Assembly: GCA_002751075.1 (NCBI GenBank)
Contig: NAOQ01000294.1
Span: 9,739-36,100 of the forward strand
DNA from: Ichthyophonus hoferi
Lineage: Eukaryota > Opisthokonta > Ichthyosporea > Ichthyophonida > Ichthyophonidae
Direction: 5' to 3'
Length of the DNA: 26,362 nt
Below, piece after piece: positions 1-10,062 of the stretch (positions within the stretch are counted from its first letter, which is position 1; every line of letters starts with the position of its first letter). Under the pieces are notes generated by a model. That model searched no databases and was not told where the DNA came from. It saw only the letters and a list, made by a program, of their open reading frames with translations. A program made the translations under genes and the position numbers.

Positions 1-110
1 TATATGTGTATGTATGTATGTATGTATGTATATAATGTATGTATGTATGTATGTATGTATGTATGTATGTATGTATGTATGTATGCATATATGTATGTAT
101 ATTACATAAT
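1..110. repeat. TATG tetranucleotide microsatellite
   Basis: Nearly pure (TATG)n with a short TATAATG interruption near 30-40, decaying into AT-rich sequence by about 110. It lies in the HEATR6 intron immediately before the first exon visible in the window. No coding signal. Confidence 0.95.
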
Positions 111-154
111 ATATATTCCTTTATACCCTTAACCTCTACCTTATCATTATATAG

Positions 155-656
155 GATGCTATCTTTGCCCAGGATATGGCGGGTGCAGCACTATCCAATC
201 TAAAGGATGAGAATTTAGCAGTCAGAGTTCGCGCAAGCTGGGCACTGGCTAACCTTGGAGATGCCTTGTAAGTTATTTTTAAAGTGTATATGTAATATTA
301 TATTATGGGTATAGTGTATATGTTATATTATATTATTGGTATAGTGTATATGTTATACTATATTATTGGTACCGTGTATATATTATATTATATTATTGGT
401 ATAGTGTGTATGTTATATTATATTATTGGTACAGTGTATATATTATATTATATTATTGGTATAGTGTGTATGTTTTATTATATTATTGTGATAAGTATTT
501 GCGTGCTTGTAGAGTTACATTTTTTTTTCACCTATATAATAAATGTAGTTTATTCTCTTATATTCTGATGACACATATGTCCCTCTGCCCCCTCGCCCCC
601 CCACCTCCCTCTCTCCTTCTTTCTCTTCCCTCTTCCCATATACCTATCATATATAC

Positions 657-687
<31 letters not shown>

Positions 688-3600
688 CCTATCTACCTAC
701 CTACTTATCTATTTACCTATCTACCTACTTATCTATTTATCTACCTGCCTATCTATTTATCTACCTATTTCTCTATTTACCTATCTAGCTATTTATCTAG
801 CTATCTATCTAGCTATCTATCTACCTATCTATCTATCTATCTATCTACCTATATATATATATATATATATATTACATGATTACCTCACGCAATAATCATT
901 CTAACTATCCAATAGATGTGTAGAACAAGACCCAAACGTTGCTATGGAGGGGCTTAATGCTTCCTTTCTATTGGATGTTATTGCTCGTGTAAGTGAGTGC
1001 GATAAGGACCATGATAAGGTAATACCCTATTATAACCTTTTTACTTTGTTGAATGACTAAAATATAAAAAATATAAATAGTAGCATAATGAATAGTTAGT
1101 GAATAACTGGTTGTATATAGAGGCAGGTAGGTAGGTAATGTATTATAGTATTGGTACTTTAAAATATTAAAGTAATAAATTCTTAATATTTTTTTCCCTA
1201 GGTAATTCTTTTTCTGTTCCTTTAAACGCATGCCAATAACAGACTTTTTTAAAATTATGTTTTTGCAGAGCATTACTCAGAATGATTTATTTGCACCAAT
1301 AACATCGCTATACCCCTCCACCCACCTTTAGACATACTTTTATTTTCTTTTTCTATTAATGATATACAACCAATAGGCATATACTGTACGCAGGTAGTAT
1401 TCACAAACCCATATATAGTAATCGCTTGCCCGACCTGAAATAGTCATTGTAGTGTATTACGTAAATATGACGTCATAGAGGTGGTTTTTTCCAGACTTTT
1501 AGACAAAATCTAAAATGTCTTTTTTTTCCCGCTAATTAAGTTTAATTATTTTTATTTAATTAATTATCTGTTTTAGTCTGTTTATATCTCAAGTAATCTT
1601 TATTAGCAATAGGTTGTAAATACGAACTAACTAACTGCAAAAGTTCAAATAAAAAATTTAATTAAAATTTAATTTATTTTTATTTTATTGTAGGGGGATT
1701 CAGATAAGGGTTATGGAGATCAGGGTATTGGTTGCTTAAAATTTAGACTACAAATATACCCAATAGGATTACTAGAATAAAATATTAAATAGTATGAACC
1801 TATCATTTACCCTCCCTTCTCTTCCATTTCTCCAATCAGATCCGTTGTAATATAGTGCGATGTTTAGGTACTTATGCCCGATTAGCTGTGACCGTGGCCA
1901 ATCAAGAAAAGTTATTAGCCACAACCGAGAAGAAGGAAGAGGTGAAACGATTGGGAGAGAGAGTGCCACGTGTAGGTGTGGAAGAGGTGGGAGAGATAAT
2001 GGAAGGTTGTGTAGCGCTGCTATGTGATAGTGTGAGCCATGGCCCGGTAAAGGTGAGCATGGGTATTCTATATGTATATATTTAGGTATATGTATAGGTA
2101 TAGGTATATGTGTATGTATATGTATATGTATATTTATGTGCATATGTATGTGTATAGGTCTCGTTATATGTGTATCCATAGGTATATATATATATATATG
2201 TATATGTATGTGTATGTATAGGTATATGTATAGGTTGATATAGTAGGATAGTAGGATAATAGGATAGTAGGATAGCAGAATAGTAGAATAGTAGGATAGT
2301 AAGGTAGTATTATAGTATGATAGTAGAATAGTAGAATAATAGGATAGTAAGATAGTAGGATAATAGGATAGTAGAACAGTAGAATAGTAAGATAGTAGGA
2401 TAATAGGATAGTAGGATAGTAAGATAGTATTATAGTAGAATAGTAGGATAGCAAGGTAGTATTATAGTAGGATAGTAAGATAGAGTAGTGGTGCAATAGT
2501 ATAATAGTATAAGAATATAACACTAAAACAATAAAATACTATAGTACTATAATAGTATTGTATATGTATTCTTATGGTATTTTCTCTTTTATACGCAAAA
2601 TTCATTAAAATTTAACTGTCCAACTGGATATCTTCCTTAACTTTACCCCCTATTAATCCCATTTTAAATTACAGCTTTATCCTCCTTACCTTCCTTATAT
2701 GAAATTATCACTTCCTTTTTATTGGTTCATTTCTACTCTTTATTAACCAACCTACCAATAATATACCCTAAACTACAGGTACGATGGAATGCTTGTCACG
2801 CATTGGGCCATATTCTACAATGCTCTGCTACTCAGAAATGGGTATTTCCAGCTATCACGGCTCTTGCGGCTATCCTTGGAGAATGCAAAGTGGGTGGTGC
2901 TTAAATATACCTGATACTGCTACAATCAATACCCTATATGCAAGTACAGTTATTGGTTTATAGAGATAGGCTGAAAGGTTATGTAGGTACTGTAATCTAC
3001 CAATCAATATGCATATCTAATTATAGCTCAAGTTATATTTATATGCGTATATTTATAGAATTGATATATATTTATGTAATTGTTATCTCATATTATATTA
3101 TTATATTATATTATATTATTATGCGCTGTAATAATATTTCTAACTATATATCTATTTATAGCCACTTCCACTGTATATGTATACGCTACACTATACACCA
3201 TACCTTAAAATATATAATATATTCTATACTATACATTATACCCTATGCTATATCCTATACTATATACACTATATAAAAAATGAGTTTTTTAATATCAACT
3301 CCCACAATATCTTATTGGTTGTTCATGCTTACTTCTATTTTATTGGTCACAGAACTTTAAGGTTCGCATCAATGGTGGGATTTCATTGGCATGTATACAG
3401 TCACGTGATAGGTGAGATTGCATTGACCTTTATTTATATCTACCTATCACTTTTTTCTTTAGTTTTATATCATTACATAAATGGATTACGGATAGTATAT
3501 TATTATTTAGTTATATAATTATGTAATTAGAATATATTATCATTGTATCATTTTACATTTTTATAACAGAATGTTGATAGGACCACCCTAATCAATAAAA

Positions 3601-5844
3601 TCTTTCTTTTTGCTTGACCAACCAATCAATATGTCTACCTAATATAACCCTGATCTGTATCCCATCATTGATCTTTATATAATACCATCCAATCACTCCC
3701 TTTCTTTTTTTCCCGCGGTTATTTTGTATTTATATATCTTATTGGATATGGCTATGATTTTAAATTTATCGGATGCCACGTGTTCCGCATGATTTTATGA
3801 TGCCATGCTATTGGTCAATATTTATACTACCCAAGCCTTGCCACTTATCCTATCTATATAAGGAAACTAACTTCCTCATATGGTATCATGCCATATTGAT
3901 ATTGGTCCAATTTGAAATTTGAAATTTTTATTACTATCACTATATATATAGTCCCAAATGTCTATTTTTAGATATCCAATTATAAAGGTAAGGGCTAACC
4001 AATCTAAACCCTATTTTTCCCAGTCTTGGTTCTTCAGCCCAATTGGCAGAAATTATTGACAAAGTAAGCAATGGTTTGGAGGCTGTCAATGCAGCCAATG
4101 ACCTGTCAGAGTTTCGCTACAGGGCCCAATTATTGGACCAGGTAGGTACTGTATGATTGGAGTATGATCACTCATGGGCATGGCCTTGTAGTATAATTAC
4201 TAAATTTTATATATTCTGATGTTTATATACTTTCTCTCTTTTTCTTGCTCTTTCTCCCTCCCTTTCTCTATACTATAATATACTATAACGTAATATACTA
4301 TAAAATAATATACTATAACATAATATACTGTAACAACACATCATGAATGAGTCACATTCACTAATATGCCTATATTAATTTTTAATTCAATCTACACCCT
4401 CAGTTATACTTGACCGTTGCCCACCTACTATCATTGTGTGAACCAGTAGACTTCCAGTCTCATTTTAACGTATATTGTAGAATGGTCACATCTCTGCTTC
4501 CCCTTGTCCTAGACTTTGCCTTCAATAATACTGTGGTATGTGTGATAACGTAATATTGAAGTATGTGTAAGGTAGAGTAGTTATAGTTGTGTTAGTATGA
4601 CGTATAATGCATGACGTGTATATCTAGCAAAAAATGTGCTTTGGGTCAAAGAGAGGAGAGAGGAAGCATATCAGGAGATATTATTACTGCTGTTGTTACT
4701 ATTGTTGTTGTTGTTTTCATTACTATTATTATTACTATTACTATTACTATTATGCTATAACAAAAGTATATTTAATAAATGTTATTTTTACTAGAATGCA
4801 AGTCGCGCTTATTTGTTATACTAATACACATACATGCATACATACATACATACTTTTCGTACATACGTATTGTTAGTGATTAGTGTATGGTATTTATGCA
4901 TCTATATCCATCTCTATCATCTAAAATATAATAAAATATAAAATGGCATTTTAATTTTAATCTTCACAATACATAGGCCTATAATATCACACCTGCATCT
5001 AGATTCCTTGTATTAGTATATACTATAGTGTAAGGTAGAGATATCATGACATTCTAATATTTTATTCCTCTCACTTCATTGGTCTACAGCCAACCTTTAA
5101 AAAAGATAGTGATGATGAAGACCAATCACGGACTAGAATGAGAGCCAACCTTCTCTCACCCGAAGCTCGTAGGATTGGGTAGGTGTTTTGATTGGTTACT
5201 TTTTCAATAAATTTGGTTTAATTTTAAAATTGTCTTTATTGGATGAGTTATTTATTATTTAGATGTTCTTAATATATATGATGGTTAATGTACTATATCT
5301 CTGATATCCTATAATAGAATAGCCTATTATAACTTAATAAAACAGACCATATTTTATTATATTTTTTGTTATGTTATGTTATATTATATTATAATCTCTA
5401 ATATCCTATCATATTCTCTTCTACCCCCTGGCCTATATATATAATATATACATAAACATGTACTTTCCTCACAGGTTCTATTCTACACCTCTTTATGCCC
5501 ATATACATACACATACATATACATACATACTTACTACATACATACTTACTACATACATACATACATACATACATACATACATACATACATACATACATAC
5601 ATGCATACCATCATTACGTTTCAACCTCTTCTCCCTAATACTACCATATCCAATCATATCTATTAATTTTTCCCTATGAATAACTAACTAATTATAACCC
5701 ACTAATTTATTATCTCTGCCCATTAGTGCTATTAATATCATCCAGCGGCTACAATTCCTCCTAAAAGATCTACCAATAGAAGAAGCACATGACGTCATTA
5801 TGAGTCTACAGTCATGCCTTGATGACCTGAGTAAAGATCAATAA
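155..5844 (+). CDS. HEATR6: HEAT repeat-containing protein 6, C-terminal exons
   Basis: Nine exons: 155-267, 916-1018, 1840-2052, 2779-2889, 3353-3411, 4024-4141, 4404-4535, 5090-5178, 5727-5844. Every intron is GT-AG and the phases agree throughout, giving 1056 coding bases, 351 residues plus TAA. The 5' part lies outside the window. Recognition rests on HEATR6-like stretches: VRVRASWALANLGDAL in the first exon, IRCNIVRCLGTYARL in the third, VRWNACHALGH in the fourth, NFKVRINGGISLACIQSRD across the fifth, and EFRYRAQLLDQ in the sixth, all matching the C-terminal armadillo/HEAT helices of the family. An acidic linker (KKDSDDEDQSR) in exon eight precedes a last amphipathic helix ending CLDDLSKDQ. 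Human HEATR6 is about 1180 residues, so this is roughly the last 30%. The protein is a helical-repeat scaffold whose molecular role is poorly defined. The third exon carries a charged insert (EKKEEVKRLGERV) between HEAT helices. Introns are 260-820 bases and carry most of the local microsatellites. Confidence 0.93.
304..487. repeat. 30-base minisatellite, six units
   Basis: Six units of 30 bases built on TGGTATAGTGTATATGTTAT plus an AT-rich tail, in the first HEATR6 intron. Units alternate between a GTTAT form and an ATTAT form, so a 60-base higher-order period is visible. Because 30 is a multiple of 3, it stays open in several frames and yields meaningless ten-residue peptide repeats. Confidence 0.93.
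645..872. repeat. CTAT/CTAC tetranucleotide array with TA tail
   Basis: About 200 bases of CTAT, CTAC, TTAT and CTAG tetramers followed by a run of about 12 TA dinucleotides, in the first HEATR6 intron about 45 bases before the acceptor of the second visible exon. The pyrimidine strand is the sense strand of HEATR6. Confidence 0.92.
2060..2236. repeat. GTATAT/GTATAG hexamer-like array
   Basis: Degenerate run of GTATAT, GTATAG and GTATGT units directly after the donor of the third HEATR6 exon, grading into the next repeat. Confidence 0.85.
2233..2515. repeat. 10-base minisatellite (TAGTAGGATA type)
   Basis: About 28 degenerate decamers of TAGTAGGATA, TAGTAGAATA and TAGTAAGATA, wholly inside an HEATR6 intron. 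The open minus-strand frame across it is a by-product of the absence of stop triplets in the unit. Confidence 0.92.
4254..4335. repeat. AATATACTATAAC tandem units
   Basis: Four to five degenerate units of about 15 bases around AATATACTATAACGT in the intron between HEATR6 exons six and seven. A pyrimidine-rich CTTTCTC stretch lies just before it. Confidence 0.8.
4678..4755. repeat. TTG/ATT trinucleotide tract
   Basis: TGT/TTG triplets pass into ATT and ATTACT triplets in a HEATR6 intron. Simple sequence only. Confidence 0.85.
5500..5603. repeat. CATA tetranucleotide microsatellite
   Basis: Long (CATA)n with two TTACTACATA interruptions in the last HEATR6 intron. Same tetramer family as the 1-110 array, on the opposite strand. 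Confidence 0.93.
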
Positions 5845-5848
5845 TAAA
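5843..5848 (+). terminator. Poly(A) signal AATAAA overlapping the HEATR6 stop
   Basis: The stop codon TAA at 5842-5844 is followed by TAAACA, so AATAAA starts on the second base of the stop codon. No better hexamer lies within the next 60 bases, so the 3' UTR may be only about 10-30 bases long. Confidence 0.55.
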
Positions 5849-7670
5849 CATACTATTAGAGGGTATTCTTACTATGTAATTTCGGTGTTTTTCTTGTCAG
5901 TAAACTTTATTAATTATCATGTATACCATCTATAATTGAATTACATGGATGCGTGCAATTGCATTCCTTTTTATTGAATTGCCTTCACATTTTTTTTATC
6001 TCTTCTTAATCCACTGTCGTCAACATTTGACATTTGGCAGTGTTTCTGAAACATAATAGGTTCTTATTTGCATGTACGACTTTATTGGGTATTGAACAAT
6101 GTATTCTGCCTTCCATGATGAATTTATGGTTATACAGTTCGTTTTGTTGGCACTGTGATTTTTATATACCTGTTATATTAATTAAGCTCTACTTAACTAA
6201 ATTAGTAATTCTATTTTGGAATTGATTTAGAAAAGTTTCCAAATTCTGGTGAGCGTAATTTAGCCTATGTAGATTGCACTATACCTGTTTGAAGACGTAA
6301 CCGGATCGAGGTAACATATCATAAATCAGAGAATGGAAATTGGTTCAAAGATTATATATAGATTGGTGCCCTAACATAGGCCTAGAAACTATAAGTAAAT
6401 CAGAAATTTGTTTGGTTTTGAAAGATTCTTTTAAAATTGTGAAAATTATTGTCGGAATTGGTACTGATACTATGAGCCTCTGTGCCTTAATTCATTAGCA
6501 TTCCTTAATTATTTATTAATCATTCATTAATAATTGGTGGCTGATTCATTAATTCAGTAATCATTCATTAATTATTGGCTGATGGTGTACCCGCCCTAAA
6601 CACTGATGCATCATAATATCCTCATTTCTCAAGTGGCTCAGCTAAATCATGTCTTAGATTGGGTGTTCTTCGAGTTTGAACTAAACATCACCTGAGCCTT
6701 CCTGTCAATTATATTTTTTGACTGAGTTATTAAATCTATAGAGTTGACTATTGCCTTTTTGCAATTAATAGGCTTCATGATAAAAGTACCCTGTTCTGAT
6801 AATGGCATAATATTGACATATAATTGCTATTTTATGTCTACTTCAACTGGAATATATTCAAGATCAGTCTAGATTTTATGTCTTCACCATGATTATATAG
6901 CTAAGAGAAGAGCTCCTAACATCAGTTAGACCTGTCTACCTTGCGGATTATTGTTCTATCAACTAAACAGAAAGAAGTTTATTTAAATATTAGCTACTCA
7001 ATGTCACTAGTAGCTTGGCAATCAATTTTCAAGTTCAAAGGAAACACCTGAAACCAGGCTAATTCCCAATGTAACCGTTATCACTGAACCTGTACCTATA
7101 CGCTGATTTATAGCATATTATTTTGATAATGTGAATTTCTCACACTACGAAAAACAATGATTTCATTATGGCGAAATCGTGTGCACCAAATTTCAAAAAC
7201 TTCTGTAAAATGATTCTGAGTTATAATTACCTAAGGAGTTAGATTTCTACTGAATTAAGAAAACTGCAATCGTCGTAATACACCTCTTACTTTTTCACAT
7301 CAACGTAGACAAATAAAAACTTAAGTGATATATATAATAGATTTTCAGTGATAGGTAAGTTACTGCATAAGCCTATTATACCTAACACAAATTATACTCA
7401 TCAATGACATGTTAGCTAGTAAGTAAATTATAACCTGAAAATAAAACATATACTAGCTCTATTTGACAACAATGCCTCAACCATCCATTGTACATATTAG
7501 GTACTTAATTAATCATCATACTGGTGCACATGTAATTAATGCATAGTAAAACAAGATGAGCAGGTCTGACTGGTGTTAGTTTTAAAGCATATAATCAAAT
7601 TAGAGACAATAAGCCTGCACTAATTCTTACATTTATTAGGCATTAATGAAAATACATTTTTATTTAGATG
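5849..7670. other. Intergenic stretch without a recognised gene
   Basis: About 1.8 kb with no frame that I trust on either strand. The longest open frame (6034-6225, +) has no family resemblance and no splice context. A local degenerate duplication of about 45 bases (AATCATTCATTAATWATTGG core) sits at 6515-6590. Confidence 0.6.
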
Positions 7671-7673
7671 ACT

Positions 7674-7679
7674 TTTATT
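7674..7679 (-). terminator. Poly(A) signal for the FFAT-like small gene
   Basis: TTTATT on the plus strand reads AATAAA on the minus strand, 32 bases past the TAA at 7711-7713. Further TTTATT copies lie at about 7632 and 7659. The position fits the terminal exon at 7711-7838. Confidence 0.6.
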
Positions 7680-7710
7680 GATCACAAATCTTCTACAAAG
7701 AAACCTGTTA

Positions 7711-9079
7711 TTATGACGGGAAGTCTCTATTCAATTCAATGGCGTCAAAGAAATTCTCTTCCGATGAGTCATTAAGGAAAAATGCATGAGCAGTGTTTTC
7801 AACTGATCTGGAAGACATCACACTTAAACAAATTTTAACTGAAAAAGTAGAAACGGAAAAAGTATAGACTAAACATAGCCTGTCTTTATTTTAAGCTGTT
7901 ACCCTAAAAATGATATATGTCAGGTAGCGGATTATAGTGTAACCAAACCTAGAATCTTCGTCTTGGCTACAAAGTGGTTAATTTAGACTATTGTAAACAC
8001 ATGTTACATAGTGAGACTTGATTTGGATTTGAAACTGTATACCATATTAAATGTGATATACAGGAATTAATCCGAATCAGAGTTATTTTAACGAAGGCTT
8101 GATAGATAACTTCTACTATTTGATTAATAGCAGATAATAAATAAATAGAATACGTCATATTCTAATATAAAGATGTCTAACTATATTATATAGATATTAA
8201 TATTCCAAATGTATTATATAGATATTAATGTATGGTAACTAGTGCGGGGCTGTAGAAAAGCATTACGAGGAACACATTTATTATATGCTATGCGGAGAAA
8301 ATAAAACACGTTCGGAAAAAATTGTCATGAGTTAAGTGTCATAAGACAATATATCTGATTTTATAGTGTGATAGATACTTCATAATATAAAATTAAATAT
8401 TTAACTGAAGTAAATTAACATAGCATGTTTTGTTAACAAGAATATATTACAAGACACAGAGAAACTTAGACAATAATATATATTTAGTTTTTTAAGTTTA
8501 ATTGTTATTTATTATAATTTTGACTTGCTAACAGACTTGGTTTGACATATCAGTCCTCATCAGTATTAATGGGCCAAAGAAATATATAAAGGTATTAAGA
8601 AACTAAACAGCAGTCGTAAGGATCCAGTCCTTAAGTACTTACAAACAGGCAAAGTAAAGTTTATGTGATCAAATAAGTTAATATGTTTACAGTTGAAGAC
8701 TAATGATACAGTACAGCTGCTAAATTGAATCGGATAAGTTCCAATGCTGTTAAGACAAACAAATCCCACATGGCTTTACAATTATTGGAAATAGGACTAA
8801 TTTGTACCGAGTTCTATTGGATAATCGTCATCAGGTAAGGGGCAGGCTAAAGCTCTGGTTAGCTGCTCTTGAATCTCTCTCTGTTGATTAATAAATATAG
8901 AAGCTTTTAGCTTCTTACTTGGTGGTATATTGTATTTGTAATAACTATGATCAAATTGTTGCTGCTTGTATATAGTTACGGTATTATTATCGTTGAAAGA
9001 ATAAAAACCAGGTTCACCTATTTGGCGTTCTAGTAGAGTATGAGTTATCTACTTCAAACACTTTGACAACTATAGACAT
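7711..9079 (-). CDS. Small three-exon protein with C-terminal FFAT-like motif
   Basis: Proposed exons on the minus strand: 9079-9018 (ATG, phase 2 end), 8944-8808 and 7838-7711 (TAA). The introns are 73 and 969 bases, both GT-AG, and the phases fit at both joins, giving 327 bases, 108 residues plus stop. The last acceptor has a good pyrimidine tract (TTTCTACTTTTTCAG). The protein begins MSIVVKVFEVDNSYS. Its middle exon holds a basic PPSKKLKAS patch, a short helix around INQQREIQEQLTRAL and an acidic CPLPDDDYPIEL. The last exon has DSSEENFFDAIE eight residues from the end. ENFFDAIE fits the FFAT consensus (E-F-F-D-A-x-E after an acidic tract) that binds the MSP domain of VAP proteins at the ER, with N for E at position one. 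I do not recognise the family. Support is a TATA box about 100 bases before the ATG, AATAAA 32 bases after the stop, and a paralogous middle exon at 11979-12115. The middle exon could instead read through to a TAG at 8797-8799, leaving the last exon to another transcript. Confidence 0.5.
8181..8255. repeat. Dispersed repeat, copy A (partner at 24701-24775)
   Basis: About 75 bases with roughly 80% identity to 24701-24775 in the same orientation. Each copy contains two tandem TATTATATAGATATTAAT-type units followed by a GC-richer tail (ACTAGTGCGGGGCTGTAG here, CCAGTACTGGGTGTAT there). It lies in the second intron of the small FFAT-like gene. Possibly a short non-autonomous element; no terminal inverted repeats or target duplications found. 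Confidence 0.7.
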
Positions 9080-9176
9080 AATATAAAGTGCACAAATTAA
9101 ACAGCAAATGTTGACAACTAAGAACAGTTTATTTTGTAGACTGAAATCAGTATTTTTTACTAGTTGTTTTTGTCCA

Positions 9177-9183
9177 TTTTATA
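9177..9183 (-). promoter_or_regulatory. TATA box of the FFAT-like small gene
   Basis: Minus-strand GTGTATAAAATGG, 98-104 bases upstream of the proposed ATG at 9079. About 80 bases further upstream is TGTGTCAAATTG (9262-9281 region), which also occurs in the ZIP promoter. A start site near 9150 would leave a 5' UTR of about 70 bases. Confidence 0.4.
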
Positions 9184-9189
9184 CACTCC

Positions 9190-9880
9190 CGACCTTTGCT
9201 TAAGGCGATGTAAGCAATAGCCTAAATGAGACCAATCATAAACAAATCTTACTGGCTAATACAATTTGACACAGATTACAGAGACCCACTAGGATGGTCT
9301 GATTTTATCTTAAATCCTATACTATCATGTCCTAATTTGGATGGCTCAGTCTTGCCTCATAAAGTTGCATAACTGAACTAGTCAGATAAAGAAGCGTTGT
9401 GGCCTAACAAGTTAACTTTTTATGTTAAACTAATGTAGTTAAGAGAAAAAACTATTTCCAAAACTAAAATTAAGCATTGATATTTAAAATAATTCTCATA
9501 AAAATATCAAAATCAATTTAAAAAGTGTAGAATAGGGTGACGTTAAAAAAATGCTAGAATATTAAGTGCAAAACATTGGATCAAGGTGTGTCTGAAAGTT
9601 TGCAAATAATGAAAGAAAAACGCAAAAAATACAAAAAACGTAGCATGATGAAGGTTGACAAAAAACAGAACCAATAGGAAATAGGAAAAACAACTTTAAG
9701 CAAATAGGAAGCCGCATTGAATTAATACTAATATACCCGACTCATTGGATATACAGGCGCCTAAATATATTAGGAGGGAGAGGGCAGGAAGGACGGGTAT
9801 CTGGGTTATTTAATAACAAGACATGATAGTAAAAATTCCAATTAAAATAAAAATAAAAAATCATTAATATTTAAAGCAAA
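9190..9880. other. Intergenic region between the small gene and ZIP
   Basis: AT-rich, with no trusted reading frame. At 9765-9805 a purine-rich GC patch (GGAGGGAGAGGGCAGGAAGG) stands out; on the minus strand it is a long pyrimidine tract ending TTTAG, acceptor-like, but no convincing exon follows. Confidence 0.5.
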
Positions 9881-9883
9881 CTG

Positions 9884-9889
9884 TTTATT
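9884..9889 (-). terminator. Poly(A) signal for the ZIP transporter gene
   Basis: AATAAA on the minus strand about 175 bases past the TAG at 10063-10065. It is the first canonical hexamer I noted downstream of this gene. Confidence 0.5.
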
Positions 9890-10062
9890 AAAAAAGCCAT
9901 TTTATACATACTTCAGAGGTAAATTCTTCAAAGTATGGTAGGGTATGGTTTGGGCAGACTATGATTATTTCCTTTCCAATCCCAAAACATATATACTAAG
10001 CCAAATAAGCCAAAGACAACTAATTAGTTTTTGCCTAAAGAACTATATGATATTATAAATAC

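Noticed and set aside
305-879. Open plus-strand frames of 87 and 157 codons with regular peptide repeats
   Set aside because: They are translations of the 30-base and CTAT-type intron repeats; the HEATR6 exons on both sides join in phase across them.
1267-1800. Two good acceptors inside a HEATR6 intron (TTTTTGCAG at about 1268 and TTATTGTAG at about 1693) followed by 20-29 open codons
   Set aside because: Neither has a donor that keeps the frame into the next exon; they are cryptic sites or at most alternative terminal exons.
2164-2523. 119-codon minus-strand frame rich in Tyr, Leu and Ser
   Set aside because: Product of the decamer repeat, which simply lacks stop triplets on that strand.
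6995-7110. Short minus-strand hydrophobic frame (GTGSVITVTLGISLVSG)
   Set aside because: Only about 30 codons, no convincing splice sites or conserved partner exon; probably chance.
8566-8769. 67-codon minus-strand frame with hydrophobic residues
   Set aside because: Lies in the proposed second intron of the small gene, has no family resemblance, and its phases do not fit the neighbouring exons.
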